Positions 8,124 to 16,956 of a DNA stretch of 64,000 nucleotides are shown here, piece by piece. How positions within the stretch are numbered: position 1 is the stretch's first letter; each line of letters opens with the position of its first letter. Under the pieces are notes generated by a model. That model did not search any database. It was not told where the DNA came from and saw nothing but the letters and a program-made list of their open reading frames with translations. Source of the DNA: Palsa-465 sp035555155 (GTDB taxonomy: Bacteria; Actinomycetota; Thermoleophilia; Solirubrobacterales; Solirubrobacteraceae); the NCBI GenBank assembly GCA_035555155.1, contig DATMGZ010000006.1, positions 28,743-92,742 on the forward strand, in the 5' to 3' direction. The position numbers and the translations under genes were made by a program.

Positions 8124-8773
8124 GCGGAGGCGAGCAGCGCGGCCACTCGCCGAAGCGGCTCGTCCGCCTCGTCGGGCCAGGCGCCGATGTCGGCGGGCCA
8201 CCAGGTGAACTCGTCGTGCTCGTCGTCGGGCGTCACCGCGGCGCCGGGCGACAGCCACGCCTGCCCCACCAGCAGCACCATCGCGCTGGGGAGCATCACC
8301 ATCGCCTCGACGCTCAGGCGCTCGGGCTCGACCGACCATTCCTCGTGCAGCTCGCGTGAGAGCGTGTGGGCGGGGTTCTCGTCCACCTCCACGGACCCTC
8401 CGGCGCCGAGGGCCCAGCGCCCCGGCCACGAGGCGAGCCAGGCGGCCCGCCGTCCGGCCAGCCAGCGGCCCTCGGCCGAGCGCACCACGCACAGCACGGC
8501 CATGCTCGAGGAGGCGTCGTCGGTGACCAGACGCAGAGCCCAGCGGATCGGCTGTAGCTCCAGCGCGAGGCGCCCGTCGGCTGCCTGATAGCTCGTCAGC
8601 CGCGCCGCCAGGCCGTCGTGGCTCGGGGAGCCCCGTCGGCGCAGCGCATCCAGCGCCAGGTCGGCGGCATCGGTCGTGCTCTGCCCGGGCTCGAACGGAT
8701 CGGCGCGCCACGCGACGTCGATCTGATCGGGATTCCAGGGGCCGCGAGCCAGCAAGGCGGGTGCGATCGACAT
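8120..8773 (-). CDS. Nudix hydrolase
   Basis: 217 residues. The N-terminal half (about 1-85) is a helical extension with no recognised motif; the Nudix fold follows. The Nudix box is intact: G-x5-E-x7-R-E-L-H-E-E around residues 127-150 (GGSVEVDENP then RELHEEW), giving the Mg-binding Glu residues. Family members hydrolyse nucleoside diphosphates linked to another group; the substrate is unknown. The ATG at 8773 is chosen over an in-frame TTG 15 bases upstream because TACGGT lies 6 bases before it, the local leaderless pattern. The downstream DUF3817 gene overlaps by 4 bases. Confidence 0.85.
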   Translation of the reverse strand: MSIAPALLARGPWNPDQIDVAWRADPFEPGQSTTDAADLALDALRRRGSPSHDGLAARLTSYQAADGRLALELQPIRWALRLVTDDASSSMAVLCVVRSAEGRWLAGRRAAWLASWPGRWALGAGGSVEVDENPAHTLSRELHEEWSVEPERLSVEAMVMLPSAMVLLVGQAWLSPGAAVTPDDEHDEFTWWPADIGAWPDEADEPLRRVAALLASA

Positions 8774-8779
8774 GCCCAA

Positions 8780-8804
8780 ACCGTACAAGGGAAGCGCATA
8801 GACT
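8780..8804. promoter_or_regulatory. Divergent leaderless promoters (Nudix / AGPS-like)
   Basis: On the minus strand TACGGT (8785-8780) lies 6 bases before the ATG of the Nudix gene. On the plus strand TAGACT (8799-8804) lies 8 bases before the GTG of the FAD enzyme. Only 39 bases separate the two start codons, so the promoters must share DNA. Confidence 0.5.
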
Positions 8805-8812
8805 CATCCGCC

Positions 8813-10405
8813 GTGCCGCGGCGTCTGAAGCATTGGGGATGGGGCTACGAGGACGAGCAGCCCTCGAACAAAGAGATCCGCGCGGCCGCCGCGTACATCG
8901 CCGAGCACATCGGGTTCGGCTCCACGGAGCCCGAACGGCCGGTGCCGCTGGCGGAGGTCTCGCTACCGGCTCCGCGTCTGATCCCGCCCGCGTCGCTGGC
9001 CGGGATCTGCTCGACTGAGATCTACGACCGCGCGCTGCACAGCTATGGCCGTTCCTATCGCGACGTGGTGCGGGCCTTCCGGGGCCAGTTCGACCATCCA
9101 CCCGACGTGGTGGCCCATCCGCGTGACGAGGCCGAGGTCGCCGCGGTGCTCGAGTGGGCCTCCGATTCCGGCGCGGCGGCGATTCCGTTCGGCGGCGGCA
9201 CGAGCGTGGTCGGCGGGGTCGAGCCACGCGTCGGCGACGGATATGAGGGTGTGGTGACGATCGACCTCAAGCGCCTCGATCGCGTGCTCGAGGTCGACGA
9301 GGTATCGCTGGCTGCGCGGATCCAGGGCGGCGCGACCGGACCCGGGCTCGAGCAGCAGCTCGCCGAGCATGGGCTCACGCTGCGCCACTTCCCGCAGTCG
9401 TTCGAGTTCTCGACGCTGGGCGGCTGGATCGCCACCCGGGCCGGCGGTCACTTCGCGACGCTGTACACGCACATCGACGACCTCGTCGAATCGGTCCGGG
9501 CCCTCACCCCGCTCGGCGTCTGGCAGTCCCGGCGCCTGCCGGGCTCGGGCGCCGGCGTCTCACCGGACCGGATGCTGATCGGCTCCGAGGGCACGCTGGG
9601 CGTGATCACCGAGGCGTGGATGCGGGTCCGGCGCAAGCCGGTCCACCGCGCGTCGGCGGGCGTGCGCTTTGCGACGTTCGCCGCCGGCGCCGAGGCCGTG
9701 AGGGCGCTCTCGCAGTCCGGCCTCTACCCGACCAACTGTCGGCTCATCGATCCCGCCGAGGCCAGGCTCACCGGCGCCGGTGACGGCACCCATGCCCTGC
9801 TCGTGCTCGGCTTCGAGTCCGCCGATCACGACGTGCAGCCGTGGATGTCGGCGGCGCTTGCGTGCTGCGTCGATTTCGGCGGCGCGTGGGAGCGGCGCGG
9901 GGACGAGGGCGCGGCCGGCGCCGACTCGGTCGGAAGCTGGCGTCACGCCTTCCTGCGCGCGCCCTACCTGCGCGACACGTTCGTCGCCATGGGGGTGCTG
10001 TCGGAGACGTTCGAGACCGCGGTCACCTGGGACCGGTTCCCGGCCTTCCACGGCGCCGTCTCCGAGCGTGTCCAGGCGGCGGTCACCGCGGTCTGCGGCT
10101 CGGGTGCCGTCAGCTGCCGCTTCACGCACGTGTACCCCGACGGCCCGGCGCCGTACTTCACGATCCTCGCCCCCGCGCGGCGCGGTGGCGAGCTCGAGCA
10201 ATGGTCTGAGATCAAGGCCGCGGCGTCGGAGGCGGTGCTGGAGCACGGCGGCACGATCACGCACCATCACGCCGTTGGGCGCGACCATCGACGCTGGTAT
10301 GACCGTCAGCGCCCGGCGCTGTTCGCCGACGCCCTGGCGGCGGTGAAGGCCGCGGTCGATCCACGGGGCGCGCTCAATCCGGGCGTCCTGATCGACCCGG
10401 AGTGA
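8813..10405 (+). CDS. FAD-binding oxidase, alkyl-dihydroxyacetonephosphate synthase-like
   Basis: 530 residues of the PCMH-type FAD-binding fold. The N-terminus LKHWGWGYEDEQP is typical of bacterial AGPS-like proteins. FAD-binding features follow: PFGGGTSVVGG (about 128-138), the STLGGWIATRAGGH loop, and GSEGTLGVITEAW. The C-terminal cap ends with HHHAVGRDH, the His-rich AGPS active-site motif, and the DPRGALNPGVLI signature of the family. AGPS makes ether-lipid precursors by swapping an acyl for an alkyl chain; bacterial homologues may instead oxidise 2-hydroxy acids, so the substrate is uncertain. The stop codon overlaps the GTG of the next gene (GTGA), so they form an operon. Confidence 0.85.
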   Translation: MPRRLKHWGWGYEDEQPSNKEIRAAAAYIAEHIGFGSTEPERPVPLAEVSLPAPRLIPPASLAGICSTEIYDRALHSYGRSYRDVVRAFRGQFDHPPDVVAHPRDEAEVAAVLEWASDSGAAAIPFGGGTSVVGGVEPRVGDGYEGVVTIDLKRLDRVLEVDEVSLAARIQGGATGPGLEQQLAEHGLTLRHFPQSFEFSTLGGWIATRAGGHFATLYTHIDDLVESVRALTPLGVWQSRRLPGSGAGVSPDRMLIGSEGTLGVITEAWMRVRRKPVHRASAGVRFATFAAGAEAVRALSQSGLYPTNCRLIDPAEARLTGAGDGTHALLVLGFESADHDVQPWMSAALACCVDFGGAWERRGDEGAAGADSVGSWRHAFLRAPYLRDTFVAMGVLSETFETAVTWDRFPAFHGAVSERVQAAVTAVCGSGAVSCRFTHVYPDGPAPYFTILAPARRGGELEQWSEIKAAASEAVLEHGGTITHHHAVGRDHRRWYDRQRPALFADALAAVKAAVDPRGALNPGVLIDPE

Positions 10406-11292
10406 TCGTGTCCTCGGTGGCAGTCCTCGGACCCGGCGGGGTGGGCGGCTTCATCGCAGCGGCGCTGGCCCGCGCCGGCGACGATGTGCTCGTGATCGGG
10501 CGGGACTCGACCGCCGAGATGATCGCTCGCAGCGGCATCGCCGTGCAGAGCGTGAGGATCGGCGACTTCACCGCGCGCCCGGCGGTGGCAACGGCGCTGA
10601 GCGCGCCCCGCGACTATCTGATCATCGCGACCAAGGCGACGGGCCTCGAGGCTGCGCTGGGCCGGATCGAGGCCGTGCCCGGTCTGATCGTGCCGCTGCT
10701 CAATGGGCTCGACCACGTCGCGGCGCTGCGCGCGCGGTTCGGTGCCGGCCGAGTCGCGGTCGGGGCGATCCGGATCGAGGCCGACCGGCCCGCGCCCGGC
10801 CGGGTCGTGCAGACGAGCCCGTTCCTGAGGGTCGACCTCGCCGCCGACGACCCGGCCCTGGTGCCGGGGCTCGAGCGGTTGCAGGCGATGCTCGACGGCG
10901 CCGGCATCCCGTGCCGGATCGGCGACGGTGAGGCGCACGTCCTGTGGTCGAAGCTCGTGCGCCTGTGCGCGCTCGCCTGCACGACGAGCGCTTCGGGCGC
11001 TCGCCTCGGCTTCATCCGCTCCGATCCCGAGTGGCGGCCCGTGCTCGAGGGCTGCGTGCTCGAGGCGGCGGCCGTCGCCAATGCCGAGGGCGCGGGGATC
11101 GATCCGGCCCACACGTTCGCCGAGCTCGAGGACGCGCACCGGGAGCTGGGCTCCTCGATGCAGCGCGACATCGCGGCCGGCCGCGAGCCCGAGCTCGACG
11201 CGATCGCCGGCGCGGTCCTGCGGGCGGGTGCGCGACACGGGTTGGAGTGCCCGACGATCGAGGGGCTGGTGGCGCGGATCGAGGCTCGGTAG
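10402..11292 (+). CDS. 2-Dehydropantoate 2-reductase family (PanE/ApbA)
   Basis: 296 residues. The N-terminal Rossmann fold carries VAVLGPGGVGGF for NADP(H). The C-terminal domain has LWSKL, where the Lys matches the catalytic Lys of ketopantoate reductase, and SSMQRDIAAGREPELDAIAGAVLR, the second family signature (Ser-Ser-Met-x-x-Asp). The expected reaction is NADPH reduction of 2-dehydropantoate to pantoate for coenzyme A synthesis. However, it is coupled to an AGPS-like oxidase rather than to pan genes, and the typical N-C-x-x-N segment after the catalytic Lys is degenerate, so a different 2-keto acid is possible. Confidence 0.82.
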   Translation: MIVSSVAVLGPGGVGGFIAAALARAGDDVLVIGRDSTAEMIARSGIAVQSVRIGDFTARPAVATALSAPRDYLIIATKATGLEAALGRIEAVPGLIVPLLNGLDHVAALRARFGAGRVAVGAIRIEADRPAPGRVVQTSPFLRVDLAADDPALVPGLERLQAMLDGAGIPCRIGDGEAHVLWSKLVRLCALACTTSASGARLGFIRSDPEWRPVLEGCVLEAAAVANAEGAGIDPAHTFAELEDAHRELGSSMQRDIAAGREPELDAIAGAVLRAGARHGLECPTIEGLVARIEAR

Positions 11293-11316
11293 GCCGCCCG
11301 CGCCCTCGCCTCCGCC

Positions 11317-11661
11317 CTACAGCGGTGGCTGCAACGGCGGCGGGGCGCCGGGACCGGGACTGTAGGCGGGCTCGGCAAGCTCCTCGGACGCAACGGCGTC
11401 GACGATCGCTTCCTGTTCCTCCTCGGCGCCCTCGCCATGCTGGCCGTCGCAGAGAACACGGAAGTTGCCGGTCACGCCGCCGTCGGCCTGGAGCACGATG
11501 CCGGGCAGGATCTCCTCGCCCTCCTCGAGCCCGAGGCGGTCGATGTCGAAGCCGGCCATCCCGATGCCCCAGGTGTGGTGGCCGGGGTTCTCCCGATCGT
11601 GGGCCGCAACGCCTTGGGCAAGGCGCTCGAGGAGATAGGCGATCTTGCTCGTATCAGCCAT
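11317..11661 (-). CDS. Hypothetical acidic protein
   Basis: 114 residues if started at the ATG at 11661 (MADTSKIAYLLERL); a longer frame reaches 11703. I do not recognise a family. The first 60 residues look folded (helix, then HHTWGIGMAGFDIDRLG); residues 65-85 resemble a beta strand pair, and the tail is very acidic (EGAEEEQEAIVD) ending in a Pro-rich stretch. No signal peptide, no membrane segment, no Cys pair. It is convergent with the PanE-like gene. Confidence 0.55.
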   Translation of the reverse strand: MADTSKIAYLLERLAQGVAAHDRENPGHHTWGIGMAGFDIDRLGLEEGEEILPGIVLQADGGVTGNFRVLCDGQHGEGAEEEQEAIVDAVASEELAEPAYSPGPGAPPPLQPPL

Positions 11662-11765
11662 CGGCGCGAGGCTCAGGGTAGCGCTTCGCCGGCTTGACAG
11701 CACGCGAGCCGACGAAGAGGATCAACGTTCGAGGCGAGGCACAATCACCGAGGAAGAGGGGCACG

Positions 11766-12086
11766 ATGGCGGACATGCTGATCTTGGAGTTCGACGGCGT
11801 TGGACGCGAGCAGTACGAAGCGGTCAACGAGCAGCTGGGAATCGACATGGTGACCGGGGAGGGCGACTGGCCAGAGGGAATCGTGACCCACATGGCCGGC
11901 GCGAAGCCGGGCGGCTGGGCCGTGATCGAAGTGTGGGAATCCCGCGACGCTCAGGGCCGGTTCATGAACGACCGGCTGGGCGCGGCGCTGCAGAAGGGCG
12001 GCATCACCGATCCGCCGGCGCGGGTCGAGTGGCTGGAGCTGGCGGCCAACCACCGGCCGGGCTACTACCTCCCGGGCGACGGTTAG
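11766..12086 (+). CDS. Small protein with dimeric alpha-beta barrel features
   Basis: 106 residues, started at the ATG preceded by GAAGAGGGG with good spacing. It begins MADMLILEFDGVGREQYEAVNEQLG and continues with GWAVIEVWESRDAQGRFMNDRL, the strand-helix-strand pattern with W-E-S seen in antibiotic-biosynthesis-monooxygenase-like (ABM) dimeric alpha-beta barrels. Whether it is an enzyme cannot be judged; no cofactor motif is visible. The last 4 bases overlap the convergent glyoxalase gene. Confidence 0.7.
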   Translation: MADMLILEFDGVGREQYEAVNEQLGIDMVTGEGDWPEGIVTHMAGAKPGGWAVIEVWESRDAQGRFMNDRLGAALQKGGITDPPARVEWLELAANHRPGYYLPGDG

Positions 12087-12478
12087 CCCACGTCCTGGCC
12101 GACCCGCTCGATCAGCTCGATCCGGTAGCCATCAGGGTCGCGCACGAAACATAGGCGCGAGCCCCCCTCGCGGACGCTGTAGGGGGGCCGCTCGGGCTCG
12201 ATCCCCTGTTCGGCGAGGCCGGCGAGGGCGCCGTCGAGGTCCGCGACCGCGACGGCGATGTGGCCGTAGCCGGTGCCGATCTCGTACAGCTCGGTGTGGC
12301 CGAGGTTGAATGTCAGCTCGAGGCGGGGCTCGGGGCCGTCCTCGGGCAGGCCCATGAAGACGTTGATCGCCTCGTCGCGGATCGGCAGCCGTCCGATCTC
12401 GTTGAAGCCGAGCGCTCTGTAGAAGGCCACCGAACGGTCGATGTCGGTGATGCGGTAGCAGGTGTGGATCAGGCTCAT
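12083..12478 (-). CDS. gloA: Lactoylglutathione lyase-like glyoxalase I, VOC family
   Basis: 131 residues, close to E. coli GloA (135). All four metal ligands are in register: His5 (SLIHT), Glu in RLELTFN, His in GYGHIAVAV and Glu in YRIELIERV. DPDGYRIELIE is the hallmark of the glyoxalase I subgroup of vicinal-oxygen-chelate enzymes. The reaction is isomerisation of the methylglyoxal-thiol hemithioacetal; actinobacteria generally use mycothiol rather than glutathione, so that thiol may be the cosubstrate. A glyoxalase II-like gene lies back to back 35 bases away. Confidence 0.9.
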   Translation of the reverse strand: MSLIHTCYRITDIDRSVAFYRALGFNEIGRLPIRDEAINVFMGLPEDGPEPRLELTFNLGHTELYEIGTGYGHIAVAVADLDGALAGLAEQGIEPERPPYSVREGGSRLCFVRDPDGYRIELIERVGQDVG

Positions 12479-12501
12479 CTCGCTCCCGAAGCCTACCCCG
12501 A

Positions 12502-12507
12502 TACGCT
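12502..12507 (+). promoter_or_regulatory. Leaderless -10 box of the glyoxalase II-like gene
   Basis: TACGCT lies 6 bases before the GTG start, within the 35-base space between divergent glyoxalase I and II genes. On the other strand TAGGCT lies 11 bases before the gloA ATG, so both promoters overlap. Confidence 0.45.
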
Positions 12508-12513
12508 CTCGGG

Positions 12514-13272
12514 GTGATCATCGAACGCTCGATGAACGACCAGTACCTGTCGAACACCTACCTGGTGGCCGACGAGCTCGGCGGGAGCGCGGTGATGATC
12601 GACGCCGGCGGCCCCGTGGCTCCGCTGCTCGAGGTCCTGCGCCGTGGCCAGTTCCGACTCACCCACGTCCTGCTCACCCACCACCATTTCGATCACGTGG
12701 CCGAGATCGATCAGGTGCTCGAGGCCCATCCCGGTACACCGGTTCTGATCCATGCCCTCGAGCGTGACCTCGTATCCGCGGCCACCGGGACGATCGAGCC
12801 CGGCGAGGTGATCGAGACCGGCGGCCTGCGGATCGTCGCGCTGCACACCCCCGGCCACACCGCCGGCATGCTGTCGCTCCTGATCAACGACACCGACGTG
12901 TTCACGGGCGACACCCTGTTCAAGGGCTCGGTCGGTGGCGTCCGCGCTCCGGGGCACACGTCGTACGCCGACCTGCGCTCCTCGATCATGGACACGCTGC
13001 TGACGCTGCCGCCGACGACGACGATCCACCCCGGGCACACCGATCCGACCACGGTCGCCGAGGAACTCGAAACCAACACGTTCGTCCGCATCTGGCGCGG
13101 CCTGGATCCCGAGGGCTCGGCGTCCTGCACGGCGATGGGCGAGCCGGCCACGCTGATCCTGCTCGGTGACGACTACGACGGCGGCTACAAGGCCTGGGTG
13201 CGCTGGCCCGACGGCTCTGACGACATCGTGCCCGGATCCCAGGTGCAGGGTGCAGCCGGGGTGCCCGAGTAG
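12514..13272 (+). CDS. Metallo-beta-lactamase-fold hydrolase, glyoxalase II-like
   Basis: 252 residues. The metal-binding motif is THHHFDH (H-x-H-x-D-H, about 50-56), followed by HTPGHTAG, FTGDTLF and a final HPGH, the complete ligand set of the hydroxyacylglutathione hydrolase group. Residues 1-205 make the MBL core; the C-terminal 45 residues (LGDDYDGGYKAWVRWPDG) look like a small beta extension not found in standard GloB. With gloA next door, hydrolysis of the lactoyl-thiol ester to D-lactate is the likely role. The UbiB-like gene follows after 13 bases and may be cotranscribed. Confidence 0.85.
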   Translation: MIIERSMNDQYLSNTYLVADELGGSAVMIDAGGPVAPLLEVLRRGQFRLTHVLLTHHHFDHVAEIDQVLEAHPGTPVLIHALERDLVSAATGTIEPGEVIETGGLRIVALHTPGHTAGMLSLLINDTDVFTGDTLFKGSVGGVRAPGHTSYADLRSSIMDTLLTLPPTTTIHPGHTDPTTVAEELETNTFVRIWRGLDPEGSASCTAMGEPATLILLGDDYDGGYKAWVRWPDGSDDIVPGSQVQGAAGVPE

Positions 13273-13285
13273 CATTCGGCAGGCA

Positions 13286-14668
13286 GTGGCGAGAGACAAG
13301 ATCCCCACCTCCCGCGTGGGGCGTACCGCCAAAATCGGGGGGCTGGCAGCAGGTCAGGCGATCCGTCAGGCGGGGACCCGCGCGGCCAACGTGACACGCA
13401 CCAAGGAGGGGCGCGACGCCGCGTTGGAGCGGCGGCACATCGAGGCGGCGGAGCAGATCGTCGCCGCGCTGGGCACGATGAAGGGCGCCGCGATGAAGGT
13501 CGGCCAGGTGATGTCGTTCGTCGATGTCGGCCTCGTGCCCGAGGAGTACCGGGAGGAGTTCCAGAAGAAGCTCGCGGCGCTGCGCGACGCCGCGCCGACG
13601 GTCGGGTTCAAGGACATGCAGAAGGTGATCGAGACCGACCTCGAGCGGCCAACCGGAGAGGTGTTCGCGGAGTTCGACGAGGAGCCGATCGCGGCCGCGT
13701 CGATCGGGCAGGTCTACCGGGCCAAGCTGACCGATGGGCGTCCCGTGGCGGTCAAGGTCCAGTACCCTGGCGTCGCCGCGGCGGTGCGGGCGGACATGCA
13801 GAACCTCGGGCTGATCCTACGCTTGGCCAAACGGATCGCCCCCGGCATCGACCCCAAGGCGATCGGAGAGGAGATCCGCGACCGGATCCACGAGGAGCTC
13901 GACTACGAGCTCGAGGCGCAGAACCAGCGGACGCTCGCGCGGATCTTCCGCGGGCACCCGTTCATCCTCATCCCCGAGGTCGTCACCCGGCTCAGCCGCG
14001 AGCGCGTGCTCGTGACCGAGTTCGTCGAGGGCAGCACGTTCGAGGAGCTCAAAGCCTTCGCCCAGGAGGACCGCGACCGGATCGGCGAGATCCTGTTCCG
14101 GTTCTACTTCGGCTGTCTGTACCGGCACCACCAGTTCTCCGGCGATCCCCACCCCGGCAACTCGATGCTGCTCGCCGACGGGCGCATGGCGTTCTTCGAC
14201 TTCGGGCTGTTCAAGCGCATGCCGCCGGGCACGGTCGAGCTCGAGATGGCGGTTCAGCGCGCGGTCATCGAGGACGACGCGGCCGAAGTGATGCGGCTCG
14301 GGAGCGAGACGGGTTTCCTGCCCGAGCCGGAGAAGTTCAAGCCCGAGCGCGTGCTCGAGCATTTCAAGGCCGCGACCTCGTGGTACACCGAGGACGAGTA
14401 CGTGCAGCTGACGCCCGAGTGGGCCACCCAGGTGCTGATCGACATGGGTGATCCGCGCTCGGAGTACTTCGGCCAGATGCGCCACGAGTCGGCGCCTCCA
14501 GACCACATCTTCGGCCGGCGCATGGAGGTGCTCACGCTGGCGGTGATCTCACAGCTGCGTGCCCGGGGGAACTTCCACCGGATCGCCCGCGAGTGGTTCT
14601 ACGGCGACGAGCCGGAGACGGAGCTCGGCCGCCAGGAGGCCGAGTTCTACGCCCGGACGCCGGCCTGA
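13286..14668 (+). CDS. ABC1/UbiB-family atypical kinase
   Basis: 460 residues. Family motifs: the N-terminal K-x-G-Q motif MKGAAMKVGQVMSF (about 68-81), the Ala-rich nucleotide loop AAASIGQVY, the ATP-binding Lys in VAVKVQYPG, the catalytic GDPHPGN and the metal-binding FFDFG. UbiB/COQ8-type proteins are ATPase-like kinases tied to quinone or lipid metabolism, often peripheral at the membrane; no C-terminal membrane hairpin is seen here. The GTG at 13286 follows the stop of the upstream gene by 13 bases. The hairpin terminator starts at its stop codon. Confidence 0.9.
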   Translation: MARDKIPTSRVGRTAKIGGLAAGQAIRQAGTRAANVTRTKEGRDAALERRHIEAAEQIVAALGTMKGAAMKVGQVMSFVDVGLVPEEYREEFQKKLAALRDAAPTVGFKDMQKVIETDLERPTGEVFAEFDEEPIAAASIGQVYRAKLTDGRPVAVKVQYPGVAAAVRADMQNLGLILRLAKRIAPGIDPKAIGEEIRDRIHEELDYELEAQNQRTLARIFRGHPFILIPEVVTRLSRERVLVTEFVEGSTFEELKAFAQEDRDRIGEILFRFYFGCLYRHHQFSGDPHPGNSMLLADGRMAFFDFGLFKRMPPGTVELEMAVQRAVIEDDAAEVMRLGSETGFLPEPEKFKPERVLEHFKAATSWYTEDEYVQLTPEWATQVLIDMGDPRSEYFGQMRHESAPPDHIFGRRMEVLTLAVISQLRARGNFHRIAREWFYGDEPETELGRQEAEFYARTPA

Positions 14669-14698
14669 GCGGGGACCGTTCCGAACGGGCCCCGCTCA
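14666..14698. terminator. Bidirectional terminator-like hairpin
   Basis: TGAGCGGGG (14666-14674) pairs perfectly with CCCCGCTCA (14690-14698), and inside it CCGTT pairs with AACGG around CCG. The stem contains the stop codon of the UbiB gene and lies 15 bases from the stop of the convergent ferritin-like gene. There is no T-run, as is common at high G+C. Confidence 0.6.
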
Positions 14699-14712
14699 CC
14701 GGCACGCTGGGT

Positions 14713-15405
14713 TCAGCCGACGATGAAGCCCGTCGCCTTGACCGCGGCCAGCACCTTCCCGGCCGTGAACCCCTTGTCGAAGGGGCCCTCCGGCGCGATC
14801 GCCTTGCCGGTTGGGTCGTTGATCAGGCCGATCGCACCCGAGTGGCGGGCCTCGATCGTCACGATCGACGCCGCCGCTCCCAGATACGCAGGGTTCTTGA
14901 TGTTCCCGGCCTGTCCGAGGTAGGCATGCACACCGGTGTTCTCGAGTACCTGAGCGGTGGCGGCGAACATCGACTGGTTCTCAGGGATGCCCTTGAAGTT
15001 GAACTTCGGCTCCTTGACCGCCTTGCTTCCGAGCGCCTTCTTGAGGGACTCGACGTGCGCCCGCTCGTCCTTGGTGACCACGGACAGGAACGCCGCGAGT
15101 GACGGAGCGGTGATCTTGCCCGCCGCCGTCGCCTCGTTGTAGAAGGCCCGCTCGAGGTACTCCAGCGTGAGGGCGAAGTTGAGTATCCCGATGTCGCCGC
15201 GGCCGAACTTGGCCGGAGGCCTCCCGCCTTCGGCCGCCATCGCCGCCGGGGCGAGGGCGCTGAGGATGGCGCCGCCGCCGACCGCGGCTCCGCCGGCGAT
15301 CCCGGCCTTGCGCAGGAAGCCGAGGCGGGTATCGCCGGAGACCTCCTCGGCGGCTTCGCGGATCGCGCCGTCGACGTCGACCTGATCGAGGTTGATGTGG
15401 GGCAT
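14713..15405 (-). CDS. Secreted ferritin-like domain protein
   Basis: 230 residues. An unusual 30-residue cytoplasmic-looking head precedes TRLGFLRKAG and a long Ala/Gly hydrophobic stretch ending AAMAAEG, so it is a signal peptide resembling a Tat signal but with only one Arg of the pair. The mature part has the four-helix ferritin-like pattern: LNFALTLEYLERAFYNEA (helix with Glu ligands), KDERAHVESLKKAL (E-x-x-H), and IVTIEARHSGAIG (E-x-x-H). This fits a dinuclear metal site in an exported protein. Function unknown; DUF4439/ferritin_2-type proteins are often stress-linked. A strong Shine-Dalgarno, AGAAGGAGC, precedes the ATG. Confidence 0.85.
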   Translation of the reverse strand: MPHINLDQVDVDGAIREAAEEVSGDTRLGFLRKAGIAGGAAVGGGAILSALAPAAMAAEGGRPPAKFGRGDIGILNFALTLEYLERAFYNEATAAGKITAPSLAAFLSVVTKDERAHVESLKKALGSKAVKEPKFNFKGIPENQSMFAATAQVLENTGVHAYLGQAGNIKNPAYLGAAASIVTIEARHSGAIGLINDPTGKAIAPEGPFDKGFTAGKVLAAVKATGFIVG

Positions 15406-15542
15406 GAATGCTCCTTCTCTTGGGTGTCCGCCCGAGCGGCTGACGCTGCCGTCGCGACGGCTCGGCCCCGGGCGCTTTCCCCATGTGCGCGGGGCTGCCC
15501 ACCGCGGATCACGGCGATGTCAGCGGGCGAACCTCGGTCCGC

Positions 15543-16949
15543 TCAGACCCGCTGAACCTGGACGAGACTCGTGGTCCCGGGTCGTCCGCTGGGCAACCCG
15601 GCGGTGATGCCAACCCGCGCTCCCGGCTTCACCCAGCCGAGCTCCACCACCCGCCGGGCGGCGTCCGCGATCAGCGCCTCGGTGATCTCGTGGCGGCGCA
15701 TGGAGGCGGCTTGGACGCCCCACATCACGCTGCAGCGCTGGACCGTCTCCTTGCCGGGAGAGAGCGCGAGGATCGGGACCTGCGGGCGGTGGGCCGAGAT
15801 CAGCCGCGCCGAACGGCCCGACAGGGTCGGCACCACGATCGCGGCGAGGTGCAGATCCCGGGCCGCGACGCAGACGCTGTGGGCGACGGTGTACGCCGGG
15901 TCGCGCGTGTCGCGGCGGACGCGCTCCTCGCTCCACACGCGGTAGGGCAGCTCCCGCTCTGTCCGCTGGGCCACTGAGGCCATCATCGCCACCGCCTCGA
16001 CCGGGTAGGCGCCGACGGCGGTCTCCTGGGAGAGCATGACGGCGTCGGTGCCGTCGAAGATCGCGTTGGCCACATCGGCGACCTCCGCCCGGGTTGGGCG
16101 CGAGGAGGCGACCATCGAGTCGAGCATCTGGGTGGCCGTGATCGACGGGCGCGCGAGTCGTCCGGCGATCCGGAGCAGGCCCTTCTGGACCATCGGCACG
16201 TCCTGGATCGGCAGTTCGATGCCGAGGTCGCCCCGGGCCACCATCACGACATCGGCGGCACGGATGATCTCCTCGGCGGCCTCGACGGCCTGTGGCTTCT
16301 CGATCTTGGCCACCAGCGGCAGGCGGGTGTGCGCGCGGACGGTGGTCACGTCCTCTGCGGTCCGCACGAACGACAGCGCGACCATGTCCACGCCGATCGA
16401 CTCGCCGAAGCGCAGCATTTCCAGATCATCTGCCGGGACCGCCGCGAGTCCGCGCGTGGAACCGGGGATGTTCAGCCCCTGGCGCGAGGCAACCGACCCC
16501 CCGATCTCGACCGCCGTCTCGACCTCGCCGTCGCCGGCGCGCACGCTCGTGACGCGGAGGCGGATCGCTCCGTCGGCGAGGTAGATCACATCGTCCGGAT
16601 CGACCGACGCAGCGAACCCAGGCCAGGTCACCGCCATCTGCTCGGCGTTGCCGATCGCGTCGGAGCCGGCCCGCAGGACGAGCCGCTCGCCCGGCTTGAG
16701 GTCGGCGCGCTCGTCGTGGAGCGCGCCGATCCTGAGCTTCGGTCCCGGCAGGTCCTGCAGGATCGCCACCGGGCGGCCGACCTTGGTGGCGGCCGTGCGG
16801 ACCCGCTGGGCGTTCTCGGCGTGAAGCTCGAGGTTTCCGTGCGAGAAATTGAGCCGGGCGACGTCCATCCCCGCCTCGACCATGCGCACGAGCGTATCCG
16901 GGTCACGGGAGGCCGGACCGATGGTGGCGACGATCTTGGTGCGGCGCAC
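15543..16949 (-). CDS. pyk: Pyruvate kinase
   Basis: 468 residues, normal length. It starts RRTKIVATIGPAS, then ARLNFSHG, DLPGPKLRIG, the catalytic Lys region VAKIEKPQAVE, the signature MVARGDLGIELP, and ATQMLDSM. It transfers phosphate from phosphoenolpyruvate to ADP in the last step of glycolysis. The C-terminal allosteric domain is present to the end (SGLPSGRPGTTSLVQV-like tail). The GTG start lies 7 bases after TAGCGT, so the mRNA is probably leaderless. Confidence 0.97.
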   Translation of the reverse strand: MRRTKIVATIGPASRDPDTLVRMVEAGMDVARLNFSHGNLELHAENAQRVRTAATKVGRPVAILQDLPGPKLRIGALHDERADLKPGERLVLRAGSDAIGNAEQMAVTWPGFAASVDPDDVIYLADGAIRLRVTSVRAGDGEVETAVEIGGSVASRQGLNIPGSTRGLAAVPADDLEMLRFGESIGVDMVALSFVRTAEDVTTVRAHTRLPLVAKIEKPQAVEAAEEIIRAADVVMVARGDLGIELPIQDVPMVQKGLLRIAGRLARPSITATQMLDSMVASSRPTRAEVADVANAIFDGTDAVMLSQETAVGAYPVEAVAMMASVAQRTERELPYRVWSEERVRRDTRDPAYTVAHSVCVAARDLHLAAIVVPTLSGRSARLISAHRPQVPILALSPGKETVQRCSVMWGVQAASMRRHEITEALIADAARRVVELGWVKPGARVGITAGLPSGRPGTTSLVQVQRV

Positions 16950-16956
16950 CAGTCGG

